Origin: Pseudomonadota bacterium
GTDB lineage: Bacteria; Pseudomonadota; Alphaproteobacteria; CACIAM-22H2
Length of the DNA stretch: 9,899 bases
Direction of reading: 5' to 3'
Assembly (NCBI GenBank): GCA_020161965.1
Contig: JAIUNH010000099.1
Location: 1 to 9,899, forward strand
The notes under the pieces were generated by a model, which saw only the letters and a list, made by a program, of their open reading frames with translations, had not been told where the DNA came from and made no database searches. Shown piece after piece: positions 1 through 7,428 of the stretch. Both the position numbers and the translations under genes were made by a program. Each line of letters starts with the position of its first letter. Position 1 is the stretch's first letter.

Positions 1-755
1 GCCAGAACGATGAACTCCGGCGTCCTGAACGTGCCGTCTTCGGCGTAGACCAGCTTGATCTCCTTCTGGCCGCCGGCGACATAGGCATAGGCGTTCGACT
101 CGAACGTCAGGCCGACGGTGAATTCGCCTTGCGCCACGGCGCGCAGCACGGTCGCGGCCGCCGGCGTCACGGTCGTGTTGACCGCGAGCTTGCGCAGCGC
201 GTCCGCGCCCAGCATTTGGCGTACACCCCACAGGATGGTGAAGGCGGTCGAGCTGTTGGCGGGATCCGCGATGATGATCTTGCCCTTCCAGCGCGGGTCG
301 AGCAGATCGGTCCAGGTCTTGGGCTGCGGATTGCCGCCCAATTGGTTGGTGTTCACCATCTGCACGACGACATGGACGTTCGACGCCGTCCACAGATTCT
401 GGGGTTCCGCGAACATCGCGGGGATCGAAGCGGCTTCGGGCGAACGATAGGATTCGAACAGCGGCTTGAACGCGCCCAGCGTGTTGGCGCTGGAGCTCCA
501 GAACACGTCCGCCTGCGGCTTGCCGGCCTCGGTCTCCATGCGGCGCAGCAGCACGGCACTGCCGCCGGTCACGAAGTTGAAGCGCAGATTGGGCGCCTTG
601 GTGCGGGCGACGTCGGTGATCGACTGCACGGCCTGCTGGTTGTTCGACGTATAGACGACGGCGTTGCCGGCCGCTTGCGCGAAAGCGGGCAAGGGCAGGG
701 CGGCCGAAGCGCCCAAACCGGCCAAAAGCGTGCGGCGATTCAATTCGAATTTCAT
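1..755 (-). CDS. ABC transporter substrate-binding protein (iron/phosphonate-type, family 1), C-terminus cut by window edge
   Basis: This is the periplasmic solute receptor of the importer encoded just upstream. The reading frame is open from ATG at 755 to the window edge (251 residues); family members are about 330-345 residues, so some 80-90 are missing. The N-terminus looks like a Tat-type signal: twin arginine in NRRTLL (residues 6-11), a hydrophobic stretch, then AFA followed by QA, with probable cleavage after residue 26. The mature start VVYTSNN, then ADVFWSSSA, and LLDPRWKGKIIIADP (151-165) are typical of the Fe3+ / 2-aminoethylphosphonate / sugar-phosphate binding-protein group. It starts 17 bases after the permease stop and has the best Shine-Dalgarno sequence in the operon. 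The ligand cannot be read from sequence; a hydroxyproline-related compound is inferred from the neighbours. It is unusual in being promoter-distal. Confidence 0.9.
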   Translation of the reverse strand, partial: MKFELNRRTLLAGLGASAALPLPAFAQAAGNAVVYTSNNQQAVQSITDVARTKAPNLRFNFVTGGSAVLLRRMETEAGKPQADVFWSSSANTLGAFKPLFESYRSPEAASIPAMFAEPQNLWTASNVHVVVQMVNTNQLGGNPQPKTWTDLLDPRWKGKIIIADPANSSTAFTILWGVRQMLGADALRKLAVNTTVTPAAATVLRAVAQGEFTVGLTFESNAYAYVAGGQKEIKLVYAEDGTFRTPEFIVL

Positions 756-761
756 TTTGCT

Positions 762-768
762 CTCCTCT
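762..768 (-). promoter_or_regulatory. Strong ribosome binding site of the substrate-binding protein gene
   Basis: AGAGGAG lies six bases before the ATG at 755. It is the closest match to a Shine-Dalgarno consensus among the operon's start sites. It fixes the start codon and fits the need for more binding protein than membrane subunits. Confidence 0.7.
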
Positions 769-772
769 GTTT

Positions 773-2416
773 TTATTTGGCTGCGAAAAGATCGATCTTG
801 AACACGGTGGTGGCGATCAGGATCGGGATCAGGATGACGCCGACCAGGACGAGCCCGTAGGCCGAGGCCTGCGCCATCAGATTGGAATCGATCAGACGGA
901 ATATCTGGATCGGCATCGTTTCCTGCCCCGCCGAGTAGACGACGACCGACGCGGAGAGTTCCGCGACCGTCGTGGTCCAGACGAGCACCGCCGCCGCCGC
1001 GATCGACGGCAGCATCAGCGGGAAGACGACTTTGAAGAATGTCCGCAAGGGCGGCACGCCCAGGCTGATCGACGCATCCTCGATCGAGTTGGGGATGTTG
1101 TAGAGCGTCGAGGATGCGTTGCGGATGCCGAAGGGCAGGCGGCGGATCAGATACGCGACCACGATGATGGCGCCCGTGCCCGCCAGTGGCAGGAAGCCGC
1201 CGTTGAACGAGATCATCAGGCCGATGCCCAGCACCGTACCGGAAAGCGCCAAGGGCAAAGCCGACAGATAATCGATGCTGGGCGTGAGCGCGTTGCGCTT
1301 CTTGACCACAAGGAAGCCGACGACAGTCGAAATCAGCAGGCTCAGCACCGTCGCGATACCGGCGAAGATCAGCGTGTTGACGATCGGATCGGGGGCGGAC
1401 AGGAACACGCGTTCCAGATTGGCGGTCGTCCATTCGCCCCAGCGCATCACGGGGCCCCGCGCGCGGGTGAAGGCGCCCGCGACGATGGTGACGAGCGGCA
1501 GCAGCGACACGATCATGATGAGCGCCGCTCCCAGCGCGATCGGTAGCGTGGCGAGACCGGCGAGCGGTTGGGGCTTGGCGCCGCGTCCCTGCACGATCTC
1601 GTACCGGCCGCGCGAGACGATCCAGCGTTGCGCGAACAGCGCGCAAGCGACGATACCGATGGAGACGGAGGCGAGCGTGCTCTGCATCACCGGGTTCGTG
1701 CCGACCTCGGACACGAAGCTCTGATAGGTCAGCACCGACAGTAGGTAGACGCGCTGGCCCAGAATGGTCGCCACGGCGAAATTGCCGACGACCAGGGTGA
1801 AGACCAGCAAGGCGCTCGCCAGGATCGACGGGGCGACGACCGGCACCATCACCTTCAACAACGTGCGGCCGGGCGGTACGCCCAGGCTCTGCGAGGCTTC
1901 CTCCAACTGGGAGTCGAAGCCTTTGATCGCCGCCAGCGTGCCGATATAGACGTAGGTGTAATAGACGAACGTCATCACCGTGATCAGGCCGAACCAGCCA
2001 TAGAAGGATGGCAGACGAATGCCCCAATCGGCGAAGGCGCGGGTGACGAAGCCGTTATTGCCCAAGATCATCAGCCAGGTTTGGGCCGCGATCACTTCGG
2101 GCACGATCAGCGTCGTCATCGGCAGCAGCGCGATCAACGCCTTGCCGTGAAACGAGAAGCGCGCCGCGACGAAGGCGAGCGGCACGCCGATCAGGGTCGA
2201 CGTGACGGTGACGATGGCGCCCAGCAGCAACGTGTTGGTGACGGCCGAGCTGTAGCGGGGATCGTTCACCAGCGTCGCCCAACCCGATTGCCCGCCGGTT
2301 CCGGCGGACAGGCTGGCACTCAGCACGTTCAGCAGCGGATAGAGCAGGAACAGCGCGAAAAGTGCGAGCGTCGCCGCCGACAGGACGAACCAGACATCCT
2401 TGAAATGGCGGGTCAC
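773..2416 (-). CDS. ABC transporter permease, fused two-domain (FbpB/PhnV-type)
   Basis: This is the inner-membrane channel of the importer. Its 547 residues comprise two tandem binding-protein-dependent permease domains fused in one chain, with many hydrophobic segments (first about residues 9-32; about 12 expected in total). Each domain has the EAA-type loop that contacts the ATPase: EEASQSLGVPP from residue 172 and EDASISLGVPP from residue 446, both followed by a conserved stretch ending in P-S-I. Fused permeases of this length are typical of Fe3+, 2-aminoethylphosphonate and sugar-phosphate importers. I chose the GTG at 2416, which forms a GTGA overlap with the ATPase stop. The frame is open upstream to 2584, but that extension is arginine-rich, lies within the ATPase gene and lacks membrane-protein character. 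The family is clear; the substrate is not. Confidence 0.9.
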   Translation of the reverse strand: MTRHFKDVWFVLSAATLALFALFLLYPLLNVLSASLSAGTGGQSGWATLVNDPRYSSAVTNTLLLGAIVTVTSTLIGVPLAFVAARFSFHGKALIALLPMTTLIVPEVIAAQTWLMILGNNGFVTRAFADWGIRLPSFYGWFGLITVMTFVYYTYVYIGTLAAIKGFDSQLEEASQSLGVPPGRTLLKVMVPVVAPSILASALLVFTLVVGNFAVATILGQRVYLLSVLTYQSFVSEVGTNPVMQSTLASVSIGIVACALFAQRWIVSRGRYEIVQGRGAKPQPLAGLATLPIALGAALIMIVSLLPLVTIVAGAFTRARGPVMRWGEWTTANLERVFLSAPDPIVNTLIFAGIATVLSLLISTVVGFLVVKKRNALTPSIDYLSALPLALSGTVLGIGLMISFNGGFLPLAGTGAIIVVAYLIRRLPFGIRNASSTLYNIPNSIEDASISLGVPPLRTFFKVVFPLMLPSIAAAAVLVWTTTVAELSASVVVYSAGQETMPIQIFRLIDSNLMAQASAYGLVLVGVILIPILIATTVFKIDLFAAK

Positions 2417-3477
2417 GACGCGACCACCAAGGTTTGCGCGGGATCGAAGCGCAACGCCGCCGCGTCGCCCGCCGCCAAGCCGGGGACGGCGCCGTGTGCT
2501 TCGACCAGAATCTCGCGGCCCGATGCGGTCGCGACGCGGAAGCTGGTGCGCCCGCCCAAATATTGGCGGCGGCGTACGGTGCACGGAATGCTGTTCGCGT
2601 CGTTGGCGGCGGGGCCGAGCTTCAGCGTTTCGCCGCGCGCGATCAGCACGGCCTTGCCGGCGGGCAGTGCCGCCGGGGCAAAGGCCTGCAAATTGGCGCC
2701 TTCGAGCGCCACATGAGCGAGGGCGCCCGCCGTGGTCGGTGCCGAAAGTTCGACGTTCAGCGTGTTCGCGGCCCCGACGAAATCGGCGACATAGGCCGAA
2801 ACGGGGCGCGCGTAGAGATCTTCCGGCCCGCCGACCTGTTCGAGCTTGCCCAGGCGCAGCAAGCCGATACGGTCGGACAGCGCCAGTGCTTCCTCCTGAT
2901 CGTGTGTCACCAGCACGGTGGTGATGCCGACCTGGCGCTGAAGATCGGCGATCGTCTCGCGCACCTGGACGCGCAGCTTGGCGTCGAGATTGGACAAGGG
3001 CTCGTCCATCAGCAGCACGGTCGGCTTGATGGCAAGCGCGCGGGCCAAGGCAACGCGTTGGCGCTGGCCGCCGGACAAGGCGGCGGGCATACGCTGGGCG
3101 AAGGCGCTCAAGCCCACGCGTTCCAGATATTCGCCGACGGTGGTCTTGATCGTCGCTTCGGGCACGTTGCGCGCGCGCAAGCCATAGGCGACGTTGTCGT
3201 AGACGCTTTTATCGGGGAACAGCGCGTAATCCTGGAACACCATGCCGATATCGCGCCGATAGGCGGGCAGGTCGGTCACGTCGCGATCGCCGAAAAACAG
3301 CTTGCCCGCGCGCACGGGGATGAAGCCCGCGATGGTACGCAGCAACGTCGTCTTGCCGCAACCCGACGGGCCCAGCAGCGTGAATAGCGACCCGTCGGCG
3401 ATGTCGAGCGACAGATCGGAAATGACCGGCTCGGCGCCGTAGCCGACGACCAGATTATCGATGCGGATTCCCGCCAT
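2413..3477 (-). CDS. ABC transporter ATP-binding protein (Fe3+/spermidine-type)
   Basis: This is the cytoplasmic ATPase powering the importer, 354 residues. All nucleotide-binding motifs are present: Walker A GPSGCGKTT (36-44), Q-loop glutamine 82 in FQDYALFP, signature LSGGQRQR (134-141), Walker B VLLMDEP (154-160), D-loop SNLD, and H-loop histidine 192 in VTHD. The roughly 120 residues after the ATPase domain match in length and position the TOBE-type regulatory domain of this subfamily (FbpC/PotA/MalK-like). The ATG at 3477 lies inside the 3' end of the phosphatase gene (23-base overlap), with a G-rich AGGGGG stretch about nine bases upstream. Its stop overlaps the permease start by four bases, which implies translational coupling. 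No defect is seen. Substrate specificity is not determined by this subunit. Confidence 0.93.
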   Translation of the reverse strand: MAGIRIDNLVVGYGAEPVISDLSLDIADGSLFTLLGPSGCGKTTLLRTIAGFIPVRAGKLFFGDRDVTDLPAYRRDIGMVFQDYALFPDKSVYDNVAYGLRARNVPEATIKTTVGEYLERVGLSAFAQRMPAALSGGQRQRVALARALAIKPTVLLMDEPLSNLDAKLRVQVRETIADLQRQVGITTVLVTHDQEEALALSDRIGLLRLGKLEQVGGPEDLYARPVSAYVADFVGAANTLNVELSAPTTAGALAHVALEGANLQAFAPAALPAGKAVLIARGETLKLGPAANDANSIPCTVRRRQYLGGRTSFRVATASGREILVEAHGAVPGLAAGDAAALRFDPAQTLVVAS

Positions 3478-4249
3478 TTGCCAAAGCCCCCTGCACGATT
3501 TTCAAAGCCGCTTCATGGCGGCGCTTGTCGCCGCCCGCGAGAACGCGCGGGCCGCTGGCGATCGTCAATTCGTCGCCGTTCCAGTCGGTGATGATTCCGC
3601 CGGCCCCTTCGAGGATCGGCACGAAGGCGGCGTAGTCGTGAAGTTTGAGGCCGGCATCGATCGCCAGATCGGTGCGCCCTTGTGCAAGCCGGCCGTAGCT
3701 GAGCGCCGCACCGCCATAGACGCGCCACGCGGTGACTTCGCTCAACGCCGCCAGCGGCTTCTTGGCCTCGGCGTCGAAGAAATCGGGATTGCTGGCGGAC
3801 AAGATCGCATCGGCCAGCGTGTCGCCCTTACGGGTTTCGCACGGCTTGCCGTTCAGCGTGGTCTTGCGGCCCTTCGCACCCACCCAGCGTTCCTTGGTCG
3901 CGGGGAAATGGATCACGCCCAGCACCGGCTTGCCCTTATAGGCAAGTGCTATCAGCGTGCCGTAGACCGGCATGCCGACGACATAGGCCGCCGTGCCGTC
4001 GATTGGATCGAGGATCCAGACGTAATCGGCGTCGGGCATCTTGGCGTCGAATTCCTCGCCCAGCACGCCATGCTCGGGATAGGCGGCCGCGATCATCGCG
4101 CGCAACCGTTCCTCGATGGCGAGATCCATCTCGGTGACGAAGGATTTATCCGGCTTCGTTTGCGCGGCGGCGTGCGAACGCGCATCGAGCATCGCGGCGG
4201 CTTCGTCCGCGAGTTTCTCGGCGAAGGCGACGAGCGGATCCAGATTCAT
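3455..4249 (-). CDS. Inositol monophosphatase-family protein, histidinol-phosphatase (HisN)-like
   Basis: This is a Mg2+-dependent phosphate monoesterase, 264 residues. Family metal ligands are visible: GEE (64-66), DPIDGT (81-86, Asp81 and Asp84) and Asp205 in LHDYAAFVP, followed by EGAGG. The last motif (D-Y-x-A-x-x-P-x-x-EGAGG instead of WDxAAG) and the GTLIAL segment resemble HisN-type histidinol-phosphatases more than SuhB-type inositol phosphatases. The ATG at 4249 overlaps the epimerase stop as ATGA and has GGAG six bases upstream. The frame is open further upstream to 5002, but that part is arginine-rich antisense-like sequence inside the epimerase gene. Its place between epimerase and transporter suggests a role with this operon's substrate rather than histidine synthesis; that is inference. 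It could also be a HisN recruited for another small phosphate ester. Confidence 0.87.
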   Translation of the reverse strand: MNLDPLVAFAEKLADEAAAMLDARSHAAAQTKPDKSFVTEMDLAIEERLRAMIAAAYPEHGVLGEEFDAKMPDADYVWILDPIDGTAAYVVGMPVYGTLIALAYKGKPVLGVIHFPATKERWVGAKGRKTTLNGKPCETRKGDTLADAILSASNPDFFDAEAKKPLAALSEVTAWRVYGGAALSYGRLAQGRTDLAIDAGLKLHDYAAFVPILEGAGGIITDWNGDELTIASGPRVLAGGDKRRHEAALKIVQGALANGGNPHR

Positions 4250-5184
4250 TCGCCGCTCCGCATGCCGTCGGCGAAGGGATCGTTCGCGTCGCGCAGCAAC
4301 GTCGCATCCGCGACGACATAGGCGCGGCCGCGAATGCGCGGAATGATCCGCCCCTCCGCGCCCGGGCGATATTTCGCCTGGAAGCGGCTGCCGACGATGC
4401 TCTCTTGCACCCATTCCACGCCCGGCGCCAATTTGCCGTCGGCGGCGAGGCAAGCGAGCTTCGCACTCGTGCCCGTCCCGCAGGGCGAGCGGTCGTAAGC
4501 GCCACCCGGGCACAACACGAAATTCCGGCTGTTCGCGGCCGGATCGGCGGGCGGGCCGAAGAATTCGACATGATCGATCTTGCCGCCGTCTTCGCCTTTG
4601 ATTCCGGCGGCGGCGAGTGCGCGCATGGTCGCGTCGGCGGCGCGCGTCAGCGACGGGATGGCGCTCATCGTCAGCGCGTAGGGCGCGTCGGAGACGAGGA
4701 AGAACCAATTCCCGCCCCAGGCGATATCGCCGACGACCGTCCCGATATCGGACACGTCGACCGCGACGGCTTTGCGATAGCGATAGGCGGGGACGTTCTC
4801 GATCTCGACTTCGTTGCGGCCGAGCAGATCGACCGTCACGTCGCCGACCGGCGTTTCGAAGCGATGCGTGCCGGGCTTGAGGCGGCCCAGATGCGCGAGC
4901 GTCACCGCCAAGCCGATCGTGCCGTGGCCGCACATGCCGATGACGCCGACATTGTTGAAGAAGATCACGCCGGCGGCGGCCGTCGGATCGACCGGTTCGC
5001 ACAGCAAGGCACCCACGACCGCGTCGTTGCCGCGCGGCTCGTTCACCGCGAAGCTGCGCACATGATCGAAGCGTTCGGCGAAGATGCGCCGGCGTTCGGC
5101 CATGCTGCCCTTGCCCAGATCCGGCAGGCCGTCGATCACGACGCGCGTGGGTTCGCCTTCGGTGTGGGAGTCGATGACGCGCAT
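4246..5184 (-). CDS. 4-hydroxyproline 2-epimerase (proline racemase family)
   Basis: This cofactor-independent enzyme interconverts trans-4-hydroxy-L-proline and cis-4-hydroxy-D-proline, the first step of hydroxyproline catabolism (called HypE or LhpA elsewhere). Its 312 residues match the family. Both catalytic thiols are present: Cys85 in GMCGHGTIG and Cys235 in DRSPCGTGTSA, with His87, His205 and Asp231 near the expected substrate site. The second cysteine argues against trans-3-hydroxyproline dehydratase, where it is replaced by threonine. The residues alone do not strictly exclude proline racemase, but the adjacent D-amino-acid oxidase and DapA-family deaminase make the epimerase assignment strong. 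The ATG at 5184 follows the oxidase stop by ten bases, with AAGG about eight bases upstream. The stop forms a 4-base overlap with the phosphatase start. Confidence 0.92.
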   Translation of the reverse strand: MRVIDSHTEGEPTRVVIDGLPDLGKGSMAERRRIFAERFDHVRSFAVNEPRGNDAVVGALLCEPVDPTAAAGVIFFNNVGVIGMCGHGTIGLAVTLAHLGRLKPGTHRFETPVGDVTVDLLGRNEVEIENVPAYRYRKAVAVDVSDIGTVVGDIAWGGNWFFLVSDAPYALTMSAIPSLTRAADATMRALAAAGIKGEDGGKIDHVEFFGPPADPAANSRNFVLCPGGAYDRSPCGTGTSAKLACLAADGKLAPGVEWVQESIVGSRFQAKYRPGAEGRIIPRIRGRAYVVADATLLRDANDPFADGMRSGE

Positions 5185-5194
5185 GGGCCGGGCC

Positions 5195-6445
5195 TTATCC
5201 GAAGCGTTGGAGATCGTAGGGGGCGAGCGGGATCGCGGACGGCGTATCGGTGGCGAGGGCAGCGACCAATTCCCCGGTGATCGCCGCGAGGGTCACGCCG
5301 AGATGCTGGTGCCCGAATGCATAAAGCAAATTGCCCGCCTTGCGCGAGCGTCCAATCGCCGGAATGTAGTCGGGTAATGTCGGGCGATTGCCGATCCAGC
5401 GCGTACGCGCCGAACCCTTCGACAAGCCCAGCGCGTCGGCATGGGCGTCGAGCTTCGCCCATTTGTGCGGATCGCTGGGCGATCCGACGCGCGAAAACTC
5501 GATGAAGCTGGTCATGCGCAGCGTATTGGCGAAGCGCGTGATGATGGCCGAGCGGTCACCGAAAGCGATGGGCGGCATTTCGCGCGGCCATTCGGCGTCG
5601 GTCAATGTCGTGTCGATGTGATAGCCGCGCTCCGCGATCAGCGGGACGGGGCCTTCCACGTCGCGCAGCAAATCACCTGACCACGCACCGCCCGCGACCA
5701 GAATATGGTCGGCGATCAGCGCCGTGCCGTCGGCGAGAATGGCACGCGCGCGGCCATTGTCGATCGCCAGCCGCGCGACCATACCGGTCAGCTTGATGCC
5801 GCCGGCTTGACGGAAGGAATCGTCGAGCTTGCCGCGCAAGGCTTGCAGGTCGATGACTTGGCCCGTGCCGGTATAGCGCACCGCCCCGGCGGGTTTGATG
5901 GCGAGGCGGTGGGCGAGCATCGACAGTTCTTCGCCGGTCGCTTCGCGCGCGGCGGCGTAGCCGTAATCGACCGAACAAGCCGCACGAATACCGGCAGCGG
6001 CGGTCGCCTGTTTTTCCCAAACGACGAAATGGCCCTGCTCGCGGATCAGATCGGTGGCGCCGATCTCGCCGACCAAGCGATGCCAGGCGGGCAAGGCGGC
6101 GGCGACGATGGCTTTGAGCGCGCGCGATCCCGCTTCGTAGCGCGACGGCATCGATGCCGCGATCAAACGCAATCCGAAGGGAAGCCACGCGCCGATATCG
6201 CGCGGCGGGAAGGCGGCGGGGCCGCCGGCACTGTAAAGCCGTTTATGCAGCAATAGCAGCGTGGCGATCGAGGCGAGCGGCGTTACCTGTTCGCTGGCGA
6301 GGTGCCCCGCATTGCCGAACGACGCGGCGCGCGACGGATCGCCCGCATCGATCAGCGTTGTCGCGAAGCCCGCTTGTTGCAGGCGCCGCGCGGCGGCGGC
6401 ACCGACGAAACCGCCGCCGATAACGAGGGCGGTCTTGCCGCTCAC
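5195..6445 (-). CDS. FAD-dependent D-amino acid oxidoreductase, probable cis-4-hydroxy-D-proline oxidase/dehydrogenase
   Basis: This is a DadA-type flavoenzyme of 416 residues. In hydroxyproline loci this family oxidises cis-4-hydroxy-D-proline to Delta1-pyrroline-4-hydroxy-2-carboxylate (HypO or LhpB). The N-terminus is a Rossmann FAD site: ALVIGGGFVG (GxGxxG, residues 10-15) ending in Asp32 of TTLIDAG, then SFGNAGHL. The C-terminus has the family signature RPTLPDYIPAIGRS followed by AFGHQHLGVTLA, the second FAD-contacting segment. I chose the GTG at 6445, which overlaps the deaminase stop as GTGA and places the FAD motif at the usual distance from the start. An in-frame GTG at 6493 would add 16 residues with no flavoprotein similarity. 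The ribosome site is weak, consistent with coupling to the gene before it. Whether it uses oxygen or passes electrons to the respiratory chain cannot be read. Confidence 0.87.
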   Translation of the reverse strand: MSGKTALVIGGGFVGAAAARRLQQAGFATTLIDAGDPSRAASFGNAGHLASEQVTPLASIATLLLLHKRLYSAGGPAAFPPRDIGAWLPFGLRLIAASMPSRYEAGSRALKAIVAAALPAWHRLVGEIGATDLIREQGHFVVWEKQATAAAGIRAACSVDYGYAAAREATGEELSMLAHRLAIKPAGAVRYTGTGQVIDLQALRGKLDDSFRQAGGIKLTGMVARLAIDNGRARAILADGTALIADHILVAGGAWSGDLLRDVEGPVPLIAERGYHIDTTLTDAEWPREMPPIAFGDRSAIITRFANTLRMTSFIEFSRVGSPSDPHKWAKLDAHADALGLSKGSARTRWIGNRPTLPDYIPAIGRSRKAGNLLYAFGHQHLGVTLAAITGELVAALATDTPSAIPLAPYDLQRFG

Positions 6446-7383
6446 GGCCCGAGCGTGCGCCAGGTCGCGTACCACGTCTTGAAACGCTTCCACTGCGCGT
6501 CGACGTAAGTGCGCTGGCTGGCCGAGAGTTCGTCGGCCGGGTTGAAATGCAGCGTGTATTCGGGATACCCGGCGAGGACCATCAGGTGCTTGTAGTAGAG
6601 CACCAGATCGGGGCCTTCGTCATAGCTGTTCAGCACGGTGAGCGCGCGATCGAGCTCCAACGCGCGCTGCGTGGCGATCGGATCGCCCGCCGCCGCCTTG
6701 CGGCACAGCGCCACGAGATGCAGCGCTTCTTCGGGCAGCGCATTGCCGATCCCGGTGATCGAGCCGACCGCGCCGCAATTGACGAAGCCGTGGAACACTT
6801 GCGTATCCACGCCGACCAGCAGCATCAGATTTTTGTCGCGGCCGGTGATATGTTCGGCGGCGTAGGTCAGCGACGCGGCACCGCCGAATTCCTTGAAGCC
6901 GATCAGATGCGGATGCTTCGCGTGGAGTTCGAAGAACAGATCGGCCTTGGTCTCGTAGCCGTAATAGGGGCTGTTGTAGATGACCGAGGGCAGGCCCTTG
7001 CCGGCTTCCAGCACGTCCATGAAATGCGCGCGCTGGGCGGCGACCGAAGGCCCGCGCGACAGCACGCGCGGAATGATCATCAAGCCATGCGCGCCAACCT
7101 TCTTGGCGTGGGCGGCGAGGGCGGCGGCGCGCGCGGGGTTCTGGGCGCCGGTCCCCACGACCGTCGGCACGCCGGCGGCGACGAGGCGTTCCACGCCGAT
7201 CATCCGCGCTTCGTCGGTCAGCAGCGGCCAATCGCCCATCGAGCCGCAATAGACCACCGCACTCATGCCCGCCTTGATCAAGGACTGACCGGTGCGCACG
7301 AGCGTGTCGAAATCGGGTTCGCGCGATTTGGTGCAGGGCGTCATCAACGCCGGAATCGTACCGAGGAACGGATTGGCGGCCAT
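6442..7383 (-). CDS. DapA-family Delta1-pyrroline-4-hydroxy-2-carboxylate deaminase
   Basis: This is a dihydrodipicolinate synthase/N-acetylneuraminate lyase-family TIM barrel of 313 residues. In this context it should deaminate Delta1-pyrroline-4-hydroxy-2-carboxylate to 2-oxoglutarate semialdehyde and ammonia (HypD or LhpC). The Schiff-base lysine is Lys164 in LIGFKEFGG and the catalytic tyrosine is Tyr136 in VIYNSPYYG. The substrate carboxylate loop reads CGSMGDWPLLT (46-56) instead of the GTTGE of true DapA, which argues against lysine biosynthesis. The ATG at 7383 has AAGGGA six bases upstream. It is the first gene of the operon and sits 96 bases from the divergent regulator. Its stop overlaps the oxidase start by four bases. 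Other DapA-like aldolases or dehydratases are possible from family alone; the neighbours decide the call. Confidence 0.88.
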   Translation of the reverse strand: MAANPFLGTIPALMTPCTKSREPDFDTLVRTGQSLIKAGMSAVVYCGSMGDWPLLTDEARMIGVERLVAAGVPTVVGTGAQNPARAAALAAHAKKVGAHGLMIIPRVLSRGPSVAAQRAHFMDVLEAGKGLPSVIYNSPYYGYETKADLFFELHAKHPHLIGFKEFGGAASLTYAAEHITGRDKNLMLLVGVDTQVFHGFVNCGAVGSITGIGNALPEEALHLVALCRKAAAGDPIATQRALELDRALTVLNSYDEGPDLVLYYKHLMVLAGYPEYTLHFNPADELSASQRTYVDAQWKRFKTWYATWRTLGP

Positions 7384-7400
7384 GGAGCTTCCCTTCGTGC

Positions 7401-7428
7401 TTGTTTCGGCGAATGTAGATTGTATAAA
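7401..7428 (+). promoter_or_regulatory. Candidate promoter of the GntR regulator gene
   Basis: TTGTTT (7401-7406) and TATAAA (7423-7428), separated by 16 bases, resemble a sigma70 promoter reading toward the regulator. The -10 lies inside the palindrome at 7417-7432, so the regulator could control its own gene. The -35 match is weak and the assignment is by eye. Confidence 0.4.

Noticed and set aside
129..860. Plus-strand open frame of 243 residues at the left end
   Set aside because: It is a shadow of the substrate-binding protein gene, whose real frame is open to the window edge on the minus strand with a signal peptide and family motifs.
2417..2584. Upstream extension of the permease frame
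   Set aside because: It is arginine-rich and hydrophilic, overlaps the ATPase C-terminus, and the GTGA overlap at 2413-2416 gives a normal permease N-terminus.
2434..3387. Plus-strand open frame of 317 residues opposite the ABC ATPase gene
   Set aside because: It is fully antisense to an intact ATPase with all motifs, shows no domain, and has low-complexity composition.
3455..4249. Evidence that the phosphatase belongs to a histidine biosynthesis cluster
   Set aside because: No other his gene is present in the window. Family similarity alone does not place it in that pathway.
4250..5002. Upstream extension of the phosphatase frame
   Set aside because: The extension is arginine-rich, lies inside the epimerase gene and has no phosphatase similarity. 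The ATG at 4249 with GGAG upstream and an ATGA overlap is the natural start.
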